From the NCBI RefSeq assembly GCF_000814845.2, contig NZ_CP010431.2:1674001-1738000 (forward strand): DNA of 64,000 bases, given 5' to 3'. Shown one piece after another: positions 1 to 9,717 of this stretch. The stretch comes from Pandoraea sputorum (GTDB lineage Bacteria; Pseudomonadota; Gammaproteobacteria; Burkholderiales; Burkholderiaceae). Below the pieces are notes generated by a model. That model was not told the DNA's origin. It saw nothing but the letters and a program-made list of their open reading frames with translations, and searched no databases. A program made the translations under genes and the position numbers. Every line of letters begins with the position of its first letter. Positions within the stretch are counted from its first letter, which is position 1.

Positions 1-623
1 CGCGCATCGTGCTGGAGTGCAGCGGACTGTCGGATCCCGGCGCAGTGATGCGAGGGCTATCGGCGCTGGCGTCGCACGGTATGCGAGTGCGCGTCGTGAC
101 GACCTATGCCGCGAATAATGAAGTCAGTCGAGACGACTTCCCGCTGCTGGCCGCACAGGTTTGTGGCGCCCATACCGTCGTCGTCACCAAACTTGACTTG
201 TGCGATCCCGCGCAACGTGCACATGCACTGGCGGAGATCGACGTGTTGGCGCCGCTTTCCCACAAAATCGTCGAGCAGGACCGGGGGCGCAGGGCTGCGA
301 TGGCGTTCTCCCAAGACTCATCTACGGCCCCAATACCTCTGGATCCCGCCATGACAAGGATTGGACTGCCCGGTGGTCATGCGCGTGTGAGGGCGTTCAC
401 TTTGTCGTGGGATGTGCCACTCGACTGGCGAGCGTTTGCCGACTGGATGGAAAACGTCGCTGGCTTCCTGGAAGGGCGGCTACTTCGCGTCAAGGGCATT
501 CTGCGTGTCATCGATTGTGCCGAAGGCGTGCTCGTGCAGGGGGTCGGGCAACATTTCGATCCCCCACGCGTATCGCTTACCTTGAGCAACGCTCGCAAAT
601 TGTCGTTATTTCGGTGGACGTAG
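1..623 (+). CDS. COG0523/CobW-family GTP-binding protein, C-terminal part
   Basis: The 5' end lies outside the window; the reading frame is already open at base 3. The visible part starts at the ECSGLSDP segment, the Walker-B-proximal region of COG0523 GTPases. It keeps the base-recognition motif TKLD (VVTKLDL) and ends in a CobW C-terminal domain (GRLLRVKGIL...). Proteins of this family are metallochaperones or metal-insertion GTPases acting in the cytoplasm; some are zinc-linked. The CxCC metal motif of the family would lie upstream and cannot be seen. The next gene (livH) starts 285 bp downstream and is unrelated. Family is certain, metal and client are not. Confidence 0.8.
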   Translation, partial: RIVLECSGLSDPGAVMRGLSALASHGMRVRVVTTYAANNEVSRDDFPLLAAQVCGAHTVVVTKLDLCDPAQRAHALAEIDVLAPLSHKIVEQDRGRRAAMAFSQDSSTAPIPLDPAMTRIGLPGGHARVRAFTLSWDVPLDWRAFADWMENVAGFLEGRLLRVKGILRVIDCAEGVLVQGVGQHFDPPRVSLTLSNARKLSLFRWT

Positions 624-908
624 ATGCGAGGGAGTTGCTGGCCGTTCCAACAAGTCTGCCCGCGCCTGACGTATCGACACTGTCGAGTACTGCGTCCCCG
701 GCGATGTCGGGTTTCGCTTTACGCGTCCGCTTTTTCTCTCTCCCTCACGCTGAGTCCAGCGCGTCTTCCCACCAATTTTCGATGCCCCGTTTCTCAATCC
801 TCGACTTCCGGTAGTCGCGGCGTCCGGTCGTCGCAATCCACGAGTGGAGCGGCAGGGACTTTCTCACGACCCTGCCGAATCATCCAAATTAACCAAAAGA
901 AATCTCGT
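624..908 (+). promoter_or_regulatory. Non-coding leader before livHMGF
   Basis: This 285-bp stretch stays open in the livH frame, but its translation is Ser/Arg/Pro-rich and unlike LivH. livH homologues begin at the MDIF methionine at 909. The DNA is pyrimidine-rich (ctttttctctctccctcacg around 729-748). The promoter of the liv operon is presumably here; I could not pick a convincing -35/-10 pair. Confidence 0.35.
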
Positions 909-1859
909 ATGGATATTTTTGCTCAACAAATCTTGAACGGCCTCGTGCTTGGCAGCGTCTACGCGATCATTGCACTGGGCTATACGATGGTCTACGGCAT
1001 TCTGGGCATCATCAACTTTGCCCACGCCGATGTGATGATGATCGGCGCGATGGTCGCGCTGTCCACCATCAACCTGCTTTTGAAGATCGCGCCGGACATG
1101 AACCCGGCGCTCATGCTGGCGATTGCCACGCTCGTGTGTATGCCCGTGTGTGCTATAGCCAACTTCGTGATCGAGCGTGTGGCCTACCGGCCGTTGCGCA
1201 ATGCGCCGCGCCTGGCCCCTCTGATCACCGCCATCGGCGTCTCGCTGCTTCTGCAGACGATCGCCATGCTGATCTGGTCGCGTAACCCCCTCTCGTTCCC
1301 GCAACTGCTGCCGACCGACGCCATGAACGTCATTCCGCCGCGCGGCGACCATCCCGGCGCGGTCACAAACGGCACCGGCATCGTGATCGTTGTCGTGGCG
1401 TTCCTCGTCATGTTCGGTCTGACCCAGCTCGTGAACCGCACCAAGCTCGGGCGTGCCATGCGTGCGACGGCGGAAAACCGCAACGTCGCCGGTCTCATGG
1501 GCGTGAACCCGAACTTCGTGATCTCCGCGACGTTCGCCCTCGGTGGCGCGCTCGCCGCGCTCGCGGGCGTGATGATGGCCTCGAACTACGGCAACGCGCA
1601 CTTCTACATGGGCTTTATTCCCGGCATGAAGGCGTTCACCGCTGCGGTGCTCGGCGGTATCGGCAACTTGCAGGGCGCCATGGTCGGCGGCGTGCTGCTG
1701 GGCCTGATCGAAGCATTGGGCGCGGGCTACATCGGCGATCTGACCGGTGGCGTGTTCGGGAGTAACTATCAGGACGTCTTTGCGTTTGTCGTGCTGATTG
1801 TGGTGCTGGTGTTCCGTCCGAGCGGTCTGCTCGGCGAGCGCGTGGCAGATCGTGCATAA
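909..1859 (+). CDS. livH: Branched-chain amino acid ABC transporter permease LivH
   Basis: Inner-membrane permease (316 aa, normal for the family) of a hydrophobic amino-acid uptake ABC transporter. The start at 909 gives the typical LivH N-terminus: an amphipathic opening, then GLVLGSVYAIIALGYTMVYG and the INFAHAD segment. About eight hydrophobic helices follow, with the conserved GGIGNLQGAMVGG segment near residue 255. An upstream in-frame start at 624 would add 95 non-conserved residues and is rejected. livM begins 18 bp later. No binding-protein gene precedes it in this operon, which is unusual for liv operons. Confidence 0.93.
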   Translation: MDIFAQQILNGLVLGSVYAIIALGYTMVYGILGIINFAHADVMMIGAMVALSTINLLLKIAPDMNPALMLAIATLVCMPVCAIANFVIERVAYRPLRNAPRLAPLITAIGVSLLLQTIAMLIWSRNPLSFPQLLPTDAMNVIPPRGDHPGAVTNGTGIVIVVVAFLVMFGLTQLVNRTKLGRAMRATAENRNVAGLMGVNPNFVISATFALGGALAALAGVMMASNYGNAHFYMGFIPGMKAFTAAVLGGIGNLQGAMVGGVLLGLIEALGAGYIGDLTGGVFGSNYQDVFAFVVLIVVLVFRPSGLLGERVADRA

Positions 1860-1877
1860 GCGGGGAGGATCGACATC

Positions 1878-3008
1878 ATGAATCAACCCGTGCAAACGTC
1901 GCCGGTGACGCAGATTTCTGCCGCCGCTGCGACCCGCAAGGCCTATCGCGGCCTCGCATTTTTCCTGCTGGCCGCCATTCTCGCGCCCGTGCTCGTCGGC
2001 TATGCCGGCGGTAACTACTGGGTGCGGGTGCTCGACTTCGCGCTGCTCTACATCATGCTCGCGCTGGGCCTGAACATCGTGGTGGGCTTTGCTGGCCTGC
2101 TCGATTTGGGTTACATCGCGTTCTATGCCGTGGGGGCGTACGTCACGGCCTTCCTGAGTTCTCCTCACCTGAGCACGCAGTTCGAGTGGATCGGTGCGAT
2201 GTTCCCCGGCGGGCTGCATGTGCCCGTGTGGTTCACGATTCCGATCGGCGCTGCGGTCGCGGCGATCTTCGGCATCTTGCTCGGTGCGCCCACGCTGCGT
2301 CTGCGCGGCGACTATCTGGCCATCGTGACGCTGGGCTTCGGGGAGATCATCCGTATCTTCATGAACAACCTGGATAGCCCGGTGAATATCACTAACGGGC
2401 CGAAGGGCATCACCGGTGTCGAGCCGATCTCCCTGTTTGGATTTGACTTCTTCAGTAACCACGAGATATTCGGTTTGCAAGCAAATCCCGTCTATCTGCA
2501 CTATTACCTGTTTGTCACGTTGGCCGTTCTAATAGCGTTTGTATGCGTGCGTCTGCAACATTCACGCATGGGCAGGGCGTGGATTGCCGTGCGCGAAGAT
2601 GAGACGGCCGCCAAGGCGATGGGCATCAACACGCGCAACATCAAGCTGCTTGCGTTCGCGATGGGGGCGTCGTTCGGCGGCGTGGCAGGTGGCATGTTCT
2701 CCGCGTTCCAGGGTTTCGTCTCGCCCGAGTCGTTCACTTTCTGGGAGTCGATCGTCGTGCTCTCGATGGTGGTGCTCGGCGGCATGGGCCACATTCCGGG
2801 CGTGATTCTGGGCGGTGTGCTGCTCTCGGCGTTCCCCGAGATCCTGCGCTCGACCATGGGCCCGTTGCAGATGAAGTTGTTCGGTAGCGTCATCGTCGAT
2901 CCCGAAGTGATCCGGCAGTTGCTGTACGGTCTGGCCATGATTCTGATCATGCTGTACCGTCCGGCCGGCCTGTGGCCGTCGCCGCGTCCGGAAGAGCGGA
3001 CTCTGTAA
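1878..3008 (+). CDS. livM: Branched-chain amino acid ABC transporter permease LivM
   Basis: Second inner-membrane permease (376 aa). It has the LivM hallmarks: a short cytoplasmic N-terminus, ALGLNIVVGFAGLLDLGYIAF in the second hydrophobic block, GDYLAIVTLGFGEIIRI, and the cytoplasmic EAA-like loop RAWIAVREDETAAKAMGIN that docks on the ATPases. Another conserved segment, VVLGGMGHIPGVILGG, lies near the C-terminus. A ggggagg ribosome-binding site sits just before the ATG. The gene lies between livH and livG in one transcription unit. Confidence 0.93.
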   Translation: MNQPVQTSPVTQISAAAATRKAYRGLAFFLLAAILAPVLVGYAGGNYWVRVLDFALLYIMLALGLNIVVGFAGLLDLGYIAFYAVGAYVTAFLSSPHLSTQFEWIGAMFPGGLHVPVWFTIPIGAAVAAIFGILLGAPTLRLRGDYLAIVTLGFGEIIRIFMNNLDSPVNITNGPKGITGVEPISLFGFDFFSNHEIFGLQANPVYLHYYLFVTLAVLIAFVCVRLQHSRMGRAWIAVREDETAAKAMGINTRNIKLLAFAMGASFGGVAGGMFSAFQGFVSPESFTFWESIVVLSMVVLGGMGHIPGVILGGVLLSAFPEILRSTMGPLQMKLFGSVIVDPEVIRQLLYGLAMILIMLYRPAGLWPSPRPEERTL

Positions 3009-3029
3009 GTCGAGGGAGATGACCTGAAT

Positions 3030-3802
3030 ATGAGCGAACAAATTCTTCTGTCCGTCAAGGGCGTGAACAAGCGCTTCGGCGGTCTGCAGGCCCTCACCGA
3101 CGTGGGCCTGGAGATCAAGCCGGGGCAGATCTACGGGCTGATCGGCCCGAACGGCGCCGGCAAGACCACGTTCTTCAACGTGATCACCGGTCTCTACACC
3201 CCGGACTCCGGCGAATTCAAGCTCGACGGCGCGGCTTACAAGCCGACCGCCGTGCACGAAGTGGCCAAGGCCGGTATCGCGCGTACGTTCCAGAACATTC
3301 GTCTGTTTGGCGGCATGACCGTCATCGAGAACGTGATGGTTGGCCGTCACGTGCGTACGAAGATGGGTGTGATCGGCGCCATCGTCCGCTATCCGGGGGC
3401 GAAGGCCGAGGAGCGCGCCATCCGCGATCGCGCGATGGAGTTGCTCGAATACGTGGGCGTAGCGAAGTACGCCAACTACACGGCAGCGAACCTCTCGTAC
3501 GGCCACCAGCGTCGTCTGGAAATCGCGCGTGCGCTGGCCACCGATCCGAAGTTACTGGCGCTGGACGAACCCGCTGCTGGCATGAACGCCACGGAGAAGG
3601 TCGAGTTGCGCGGCTTGCTCGACAAGATCCGTAGCGACGGCAAGACGATTCTGCTCATCGAGCACGACGTGAAGCTGGTGATGGGTTTGTGCAACCGCAT
3701 GACGGTGCTCGATTACGGCAAGGTGATTGCCGAAGGTTTGCCGCAGGATGTGCAGAAGAATCCGGCGGTGATTGAAGCGTATCTGGGTTCGGGAGGCCAT
3801 TG

Positions 3803-3803
<1 letters not shown>
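3030..3803 (+). CDS. livG: Branched-chain amino acid ABC transporter ATPase LivG
   Basis: Cytoplasmic ATPase (257 aa). Walker A is GPNGAGKTT near residue 41. The Q-loop region is FQNIRLF, the ABC signature is the LivG-type LSYGHQRRLEIARAL, Walker B is LLALDEPAAGMN and the H-loop is LLIEHDV. The LSYGxQ signature and AAGMN ending separate LivG from LivF. The stop codon overlaps the ATG of livF (TGATG), indicating translational coupling. Confidence 0.95.
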
Positions 3804-4525
<722 letters not shown>

Positions 4526-4582
4526 CGCTAGCCGAAGGGGGCGCCGCTATCACGGGCGCTCCCCGTCAGGCAAAAACGAAAC

Positions 4583-4645
4583 GGCCCCGATCTGCGATTC
4601 CCCCAAGGCTGGAAATCATTCTTGGGGGCGAGTCAGATTGGGGCC
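4583..4645. terminator. Bidirectional intrinsic terminator
   Basis: Long two-part hairpin: GGCCCCGATCTG pairs with CAGATTGGGGCC (one G-T pair), and inside it CCCCCAAG pairs with CTTGGGGG. The plus strand continues with CTTTTA and the minus strand with TTTCGTTTTTG, so it can end both livF and the convergent binding-protein gene. Confidence 0.75.
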
Positions 4646-4672
4646 ATGCTTTTACCGCCAAATCGGAAAGGC

Positions 4673-4707
4673 ACAGCCCTGTCGCCCGAAGCGGCCGACA
4701 GGGCTGT
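4673..4707. terminator. Second hairpin between convergent genes
   Basis: Perfect 12-bp stem ACAGCCCTGTCG / CGACAGGGCTGT around an 11-nt loop, only 7 bp from the stop codon of the minus-strand gene. No clear U-tract on either side, so it may be a backup or RNA-stabilising structure. Confidence 0.55.
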
Positions 4708-4714
4708 ACATGGA

Positions 4715-5857
4715 TTACTTCCCGGCAATGCTCTCCAACGGTTGCCATTTCCCGCCGACGACCTTGTACATCGTGATACCGCCTTCCTTGAGATCGCCGT
4801 GCGAATCGTAGCCGATGCGTTGTGCCGTCACTCCCGTCATCGACGTGGCGGCGAGTACCGGGAGGTACTTTGCCGGTTCTGACGAACCCGCCTGAACCAT
4901 TGCCTTCATCATTGCCATCGCGCCGTCGTATGCATAGGGCGAGTATGTCTGCACAGAACTGCCGAAACGCTTCTGATAACGCTGACTGTAGGCGGGGCCG
5001 CCGGGCATTTGTTCGAGCGGCAGACCCGCCAGCGAACAAATCGCGCCTTCGGACGCTTTCCCTGCCAATCGAATGAAGTTATCCGTCTTCGACATCTCTC
5101 CCGAAACGAGCGTGGCTTGCATCCCGAGTTCGCGCATCTGCTGAACCATCGGTGCCGACTGCGCTTCCGCGCCGCCGTAGAACAGTACATCGGGATTGAG
5201 GCGCTTGAGGTTGGTCAGCACGGCCTTGAAGTCGACGGCCTTGTCGTTGGTGAACTCTCGGCGAACAACCGTTCCGCCCGCGGCTTTGGCTGCCTTCTCG
5301 AACTCGTCGGCGAGACCCTGTCCGTAAGCCGTGCGGTCGTCGACGATCGCGATGCGCTTTGCCGCTAGCTTCTTCACCACGTAGGCGCCGACCACGCTAC
5401 CTTGCTGTGTATCCGACGTCATCATCCGGAAGGTGGTCTTAAAGCCCTGACGCGTGTATTCCGGCGCTGTCGCCATGGCGATCTGGGGAATGCCTGCACG
5501 GCTGTAAACCGCTGAAGCCGGGATGCTCGTGCCGGAATTAAAGTGACCGAGCATCCCCTTGATTCCGTTATCTACCAGACGCTGTGCGACGAGCGATCCT
5601 GCGCGAGGGTCGGCTTGATCATCGTCCGATTCGAGCACGAATTTGACTTCCTTCCCGCCAATCTTGGGATGGGTGCCGTTGTAATCGTCGATAGCGAGAA
5701 CGATGCCGTTCTGCATGTCCTTGCCGTACTGGGCCTGCGCGCCGGTAAGCGGGCCGGCGAAACCGAGTTTGACTTCTTGAGCCTGTGCATGGGCGGACGA
5801 GGCACCGAGCAAAGCCACGGCGGCGGCTACGCCGGTCAGGGAAAGACGAAGTTTCAT
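4715..5857 (-). CDS. Branched-chain amino acid ABC transporter substrate-binding protein (LivK-like)
   Basis: Periplasmic binding protein of the Peripla_BP_6 family, 380 aa. A Sec signal peptide (MKLRLSLTGVAAAVALLG..., cleavage after AHA) is followed by EVKLGFAGPLTGAQAQYGKD, the family's opening. The start at 5857 has a ggaga ribosome-binding site; the open frame extends upstream with non-conserved residues that I reject. It is convergent with livHMGF, which lacks a binding protein, so it may serve that transporter although it is a separate transcription unit. The MFS gene lies just upstream on the same strand (23 bp). Ligand unknown. Confidence 0.88.
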   Translation of the reverse strand: MKLRLSLTGVAAAVALLGASSAHAQAQEVKLGFAGPLTGAQAQYGKDMQNGIVLAIDDYNGTHPKIGGKEVKFVLESDDDQADPRAGSLVAQRLVDNGIKGMLGHFNSGTSIPASAVYSRAGIPQIAMATAPEYTRQGFKTTFRMMTSDTQQGSVVGAYVVKKLAAKRIAIVDDRTAYGQGLADEFEKAAKAAGGTVVRREFTNDKAVDFKAVLTNLKRLNPDVLFYGGAEAQSAPMVQQMRELGMQATLVSGEMSKTDNFIRLAGKASEGAICSLAGLPLEQMPGGPAYSQRYQKRFGSSVQTYSPYAYDGAMAMMKAMVQAGSSEPAKYLPVLAATSMTGVTAQRIGYDSHGDLKEGGITMYKVVGGKWQPLESIAGK

Positions 5858-5880
5858 CAATGCATCTCCAATAGCTGCGG

Positions 5881-7188
5881 TTATCGAACGAGGGAGTTGT
5901 CCGTGCTGCGATCGCGAAATCCCAGCACTACGCCGAGGAAACTGACGGTGGCCGCAGCGATGACGTAGAGGGCGGGGGCCATGGAACTGCCGGTGGTAGC
6001 GATCAGCCAGGTGAGAATGAGTGAGGCGAAACCGCCAAACGTCATGACCGCGATGTTGTAGGCAACGGAAAGCCCCGTTGAGAGCACACGCGACGGAAAG
6101 ATCTCTGAGAAAGCGGCAAGAATTGGGCCCGTGTATCCGGCAATCAGGACGCCGAAGACCGCCTGAAAGATGACAAGGCTCCATTGGGTCGGATGCGAGA
6201 CGATCAACGCGAACATGGGGTACGCCACTAGCAGAATGCCGCCGGAGCTATAGGCGAGAATTTTGCGACGCCCGATCTTGTCCGACCACGCGCCCACGAA
6301 CGGTGAGAGCACCGTGATGATGAGTCCACCGATAACGCCTGCGATGAAGGACATCGATTGCGGCAGCTTGAGCGTTTTCACGGCGTATGTCGGCATATAG
6401 AACAGCAGCACGTAAATGCAGACGGTCCAGAGAATAACCATGGAGAACGTCGTGAACGTCTCGCGCGGAAACATTGTGATGACTTCCGAAAGCGGCTTTT
6501 TCACCTTGCCCTGATTGGCGAGGAATGCGGGCGTTTCGTCGACACCGCGACGAATGTAGAAGCCGATTGGGCCGATCAGAATGCCCAACAGGAACGGGAC
6601 GCGCCAGCCCCAGGATTTCATCGCTTCCGGTGACAGGTAGAGGCTGAGCAGAGTGCCCGCCAGCGCCCCGAGCACGACGGCAAAGCCGATGCTGCTTTGA
6701 ATCCAGCTGGCGTAGTAGCCTTTTCGGTCCGGCGGCGCATGCTCCGTCAGGAAGGCCGTAGCGCTCCCCATTTCTCCCCCGGCGGAAAAGCCCTGCATCA
6801 GGCGAGCCAGAATGATGAGGATCGGGGCCGCGATGCCGATCTGATCGTAGGTCGGTGCGAGCCCGATCAAAGCGGTGCCGCCGGCCATCAGCAGAATGGT
6901 TAGGGAAAGCGCGGCCTTACGCCCAGCGCGATCCGAGTACATCCCGATCAGAATGCCACCGAAGGGGCGAACGACAAACCCGACCCCGAATGTCGCGACC
7001 GACAGAAGGAGCGACGTCAGGTCGTCACCGGTTGGGAAAAATAGCTGACCGATGGTGATGGCAAAGAAGCCGTAAACCATGAAGTCGAACCACTCGAATC
7101 CATTTCCCAGGATGGTTGCCGTAATGGCTCTGCGCCGACGCTTTGCTTCGTCGTGAGAGTCCGACATGGTGCTAGCTGCGATCTCCAT
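5881..7188 (-). CDS. MFS transporter, metabolite:H+ symporter (MHS) family
   Basis: Inner-membrane carrier of 435 aa with about 12 hydrophobic helices. The N-terminus ILGNGFEWFDFMVYGFFA and the loop SDRAGRKAAL after helix 2 are typical of the MHS family (citrate, proline/betaine, alpha-ketoglutarate or shikimate permeases). QGFSAGGEMGSATAFLTEHA is the conserved helix 4 region, and a second SDKIGRRK loop marks the second half. An internal start at 7167 (MSDSHDE) with a more distant GGAG is possible. It is divergent from gabT, so a role in uptake for that pathway is plausible. Substrate not predictable. Confidence 0.85.
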   Translation of the reverse strand: MEIAASTMSDSHDEAKRRRRAITATILGNGFEWFDFMVYGFFAITIGQLFFPTGDDLTSLLLSVATFGVGFVVRPFGGILIGMYSDRAGRKAALSLTILLMAGGTALIGLAPTYDQIGIAAPILIILARLMQGFSAGGEMGSATAFLTEHAPPDRKGYYASWIQSSIGFAVVLGALAGTLLSLYLSPEAMKSWGWRVPFLLGILIGPIGFYIRRGVDETPAFLANQGKVKKPLSEVITMFPRETFTTFSMVILWTVCIYVLLFYMPTYAVKTLKLPQSMSFIAGVIGGLIITVLSPFVGAWSDKIGRRKILAYSSGGILLVAYPMFALIVSHPTQWSLVIFQAVFGVLIAGYTGPILAAFSEIFPSRVLSTGLSVAYNIAVMTFGGFASLILTWLIATTGSSMAPALYVIAAATVSFLGVVLGFRDRSTDNSLVR

Positions 7189-7599
7189 TTTGCGTGCCTA
7201 TATCGGTAAGGTGGAAGTCGGCGAAAGGACGGGCGTCCGTTTCGCTCGTATTGCCCTGTAGGTGAGCTGTCTTCCATTCAATAGCGCCAATATGTGCATT
7301 CCTATCTACGTTTTGTCGGAAGTCGTGAGTGGCACCTCGCAGCTCCCATAGGATTTTTCAGGGTTTTCCTGCGAATTGGATATGACATTTCTTGCTGAAG
7401 GCGACGCATCCGACGCTCGATATGGCGCACGTTTCTTTTGCGGTTCAAGTCGGAGGGGATAGCGCCGCGTCGCGCATAGGGATATGGCACGGTAAATTCC
7501 TATGTCTCGTAGGTAGAGCCCTGTGCCGTCAGCGCCCTAACATCCGAAAGAAGCGATCTGGCTTTTCATGGCCATCGTGCTTCGGACCGAGAGAGGACT
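7189..7599. promoter_or_regulatory. Divergent promoter region MFS / gabT
   Basis: A 411-bp gene-free stretch between divergently transcribed genes; it must hold both promoters and probably PucR-controlled sites. gabT has a ribosome-binding site agagagga just before its ATG. I see no coding signal and no strong palindrome that I would name as an operator. Confidence 0.4.
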
Positions 7600-8892
7600 A
7601 TGTCGAACAACACCAAACACGAAGTGCTCGCAGCGGCGCGCACACAACATGTGGCGCGCGGCGTCGCGACGGCGCATCCCTTGTTCATCGAGAAAGCCTT
7701 GGGTTCCCACGTCTGGGACGTCAATGGCCGCCGGTATCTGGATTTTGTGGGCGGGATCGGCGTCATGAACGTCGGTCACAATCACCCGAAGGTGGTCGAT
7801 GCAGTGAAAGCGCAACTGGAGCGTGTCACGCACGCGGCGTTTCAGGTCGCGGGTTACGACGTCTACATCGAACTCGCTGCCAAGCTCAATGCGCTGATCG
7901 GTGGAAAGGAAAATTACAAGAGCGTGTTCTTCACCACGGGTGCCGAAGCGGTTGAGAATGCCGTGAAGATCGCGCGCTCGTATCGCAATGCCCCGGGCAT
8001 CATCGCGTTCCGTGGCGGTTTCCACGGCCGAACGCTGCTCGGCATGACGCTGACCGGGATGAGCACGCCGTACAAGCAGAACTTCGGGCCGTTCGCCGGT
8101 GACGTGTATCACACGCCCTATCCGGATCCCTACCATGGCTTTTCGGCTGACGACGCCATTCAAGCGATCGAGGACCTCTTCGCCACTCAGATTTCTCCGG
8201 ATCGTGTGGCGGGTGTGATTCTCGAACTGGTGCAGGGCGACGGCGGTTTCATCGCGGCGGGAAGCGAGTTCCTTCGGAAACTGCGCGCGTTGACGTCAAA
8301 GCACGGCATCGTTTTGATCGCGGATGAAATTCAAACGGGCTTCGGTCGCACCGGCGAGCTCTTTGCGTTCCAGCAAGCCGGCATCCAGCCGGATCTCGTG
8401 ACTGTCGCGAAGAGTCTGGCTGGCGGCTTCCCGATCTCGGGCGTTGTAGGCCGTGCAGAAATGATGGACTCCCCCGAGCCGGGCGGGCTGGGCGGGACGT
8501 ACGCAGGCAATGGGTTGGCGTGCGCCGCCGCGCTTGCCGTCATCGAGCTCTTCGAGAAGGAAGGATTGCTCACGCAGGGGCGACAACTGGCGGAAGTGTT
8601 GCGTGGGGGCCTCGACAATCTGGCCCAGAAACACGGGGAGATCGGCACGATTCGCGGCGTGGGGGCCATGTTGGCCGTGGAGTTCGTCAAGCAGAAGGAT
8701 CCGAATCAGCCAGACGCCGCGTTTGCACAGCGGGTTATCGACGCCGCGCGAGAGCTCGGCTTGTTGGTCATCAAGTGCGGTGTTCAACGCAACAATGTCC
8801 GATTGCTCGCGCCGCTCAACACGTCCGTCGAAGACGCGGGAGAAGCGATCGAGATTCTTGACAAGGCTATCGAGAAAGCCCGTTTGATTTGA
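7600..8892 (+). CDS. gabT: 4-aminobutyrate aminotransferase
   Basis: PLP-dependent class-III aminotransferase, 430 aa, transferring the amino group of GABA to 2-oxoglutarate to give succinate semialdehyde. Recognisable GabT blocks are RRYLDFVGGIGVMNVGHNHP, FFTTGAEAVENAVKIAR (phosphate binding), AFRGGFHGRTLLGMTLTG, LIADEIQTGFGRTG (Asp contacting the pyridine nitrogen) and TVAKSLAGGFP with the Schiff-base lysine. Length matches the family. It heads a unit with an HAD gene and a PucR regulator; the matching gabD lies on the opposite strand at 11.4 kb. Confidence 0.93.
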   Translation: MSNNTKHEVLAAARTQHVARGVATAHPLFIEKALGSHVWDVNGRRYLDFVGGIGVMNVGHNHPKVVDAVKAQLERVTHAAFQVAGYDVYIELAAKLNALIGGKENYKSVFFTTGAEAVENAVKIARSYRNAPGIIAFRGGFHGRTLLGMTLTGMSTPYKQNFGPFAGDVYHTPYPDPYHGFSADDAIQAIEDLFATQISPDRVAGVILELVQGDGGFIAAGSEFLRKLRALTSKHGIVLIADEIQTGFGRTGELFAFQQAGIQPDLVTVAKSLAGGFPISGVVGRAEMMDSPEPGGLGGTYAGNGLACAAALAVIELFEKEGLLTQGRQLAEVLRGGLDNLAQKHGEIGTIRGVGAMLAVEFVKQKDPNQPDAAFAQRVIDAARELGLLVIKCGVQRNNVRLLAPLNTSVEDAGEAIEILDKAIEKARLI

Positions 8893-8928
8893 TAAACGCT
8901 GGCCCGCTTGCGCCAGCCAAGGCCGATC

Positions 8929-9642
8929 ATGACAAGTGACACCGCGCGTCGATTCGCGGAAAAGACAATATTGACGATCGACGTGTATGGAACGTTGATC
9001 GATTGGGAGTCGGGGATTTTCAACGCCCTCGACCCCATTCTCCGATCGCACGGTCATGTGCTCACGAGCGACGCCTTGCTGGAAAAGCACGCGTGGCACG
9101 AGTCTGCCCTTGAAGCCGGGCCGTATCTCACCTATCGGGAGATCCTGGAAGAGGCACTCAGGCGGATCGCGAGAGACCTCGAGTTCACGCCGACCGAACA
9201 AGAACTCGAGAGTTTCTCGCATTCGGTCGGCGACTGGCCGGCGTTCTCCGATTCCACAGACGCGCTGTTAGCGCTCCAGCAGCGGTTCCAACTGGCGGTC
9301 ATCACGAACGGCGACGACGAGTTCTTTGCGCTCTCGAATAAGCATATCGGCGTTGAATTCGACTACGTCGTGACGGCCGAGCAGACGCGAAGCTACAAAC
9401 CGTCACTGAACAACTTCCACGTGGCGCTGGGGCGGATGCGCAAGCCGCGCAGCGAGGTTTTGCACGTCGCGCAAAGTCTTTTCCACGATCATGTTCCTGC
9501 GCAGGCTGTCGGGCTTCAAACCGTCTGGATCAATCGACGACAGGGACGACCGGGCTACGGCGCGGTGCCACGGGCGGTCGCGGTTCCGGATGCCGAGTTT
9601 GCCGACTTGCGTTCATTTGCAGACGCTATTCTGGACGAATGA
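8929..9642 (+). CDS. HAD-superfamily hydrolase (annotated as type II haloacid dehalogenase in relatives)
   Basis: Cytoplasmic HAD hydrolase, 237 aa. Motif I is TIDVYGTLIDWESG with the nucleophile Asp18; motif II is VITNGDD; the motif III lysine is in SYKPSLNNF; the last block is VAQSLFHDHVPA. True L-2-haloacid dehalogenases have an SSNxWD-type block at that last position, so dehalogenation is doubtful. The ATG at 8929 is chosen over an upstream TTG at 8908. It sits 36 bp after gabT and resembles the HAD gene at 12958-13686 across the cluster. Substrate unknown. Confidence 0.82.
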   Translation: MTSDTARRFAEKTILTIDVYGTLIDWESGIFNALDPILRSHGHVLTSDALLEKHAWHESALEAGPYLTYREILEEALRRIARDLEFTPTEQELESFSHSVGDWPAFSDSTDALLALQQRFQLAVITNGDDEFFALSNKHIGVEFDYVVTAEQTRSYKPSLNNFHVALGRMRKPRSEVLHVAQSLFHDHVPAQAVGLQTVWINRRQGRPGYGAVPRAVAVPDAEFADLRSFADAILDE

Positions 9643-9717
9643 GGGCTTGCGCTTTACGCGCTTCTTCGCGATCATCACGCGATTCCAACGGTCTTGTCAT
9701 CGTGTCGGAGAAACACC

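Noticed and set aside
864..2501. 545-codon open frame on the minus strand opposite livH/livM
   Set aside because: His/Gln/Arg-rich translation typical of the antisense of GC-rich coding DNA; livH and livM on the other strand are clear.
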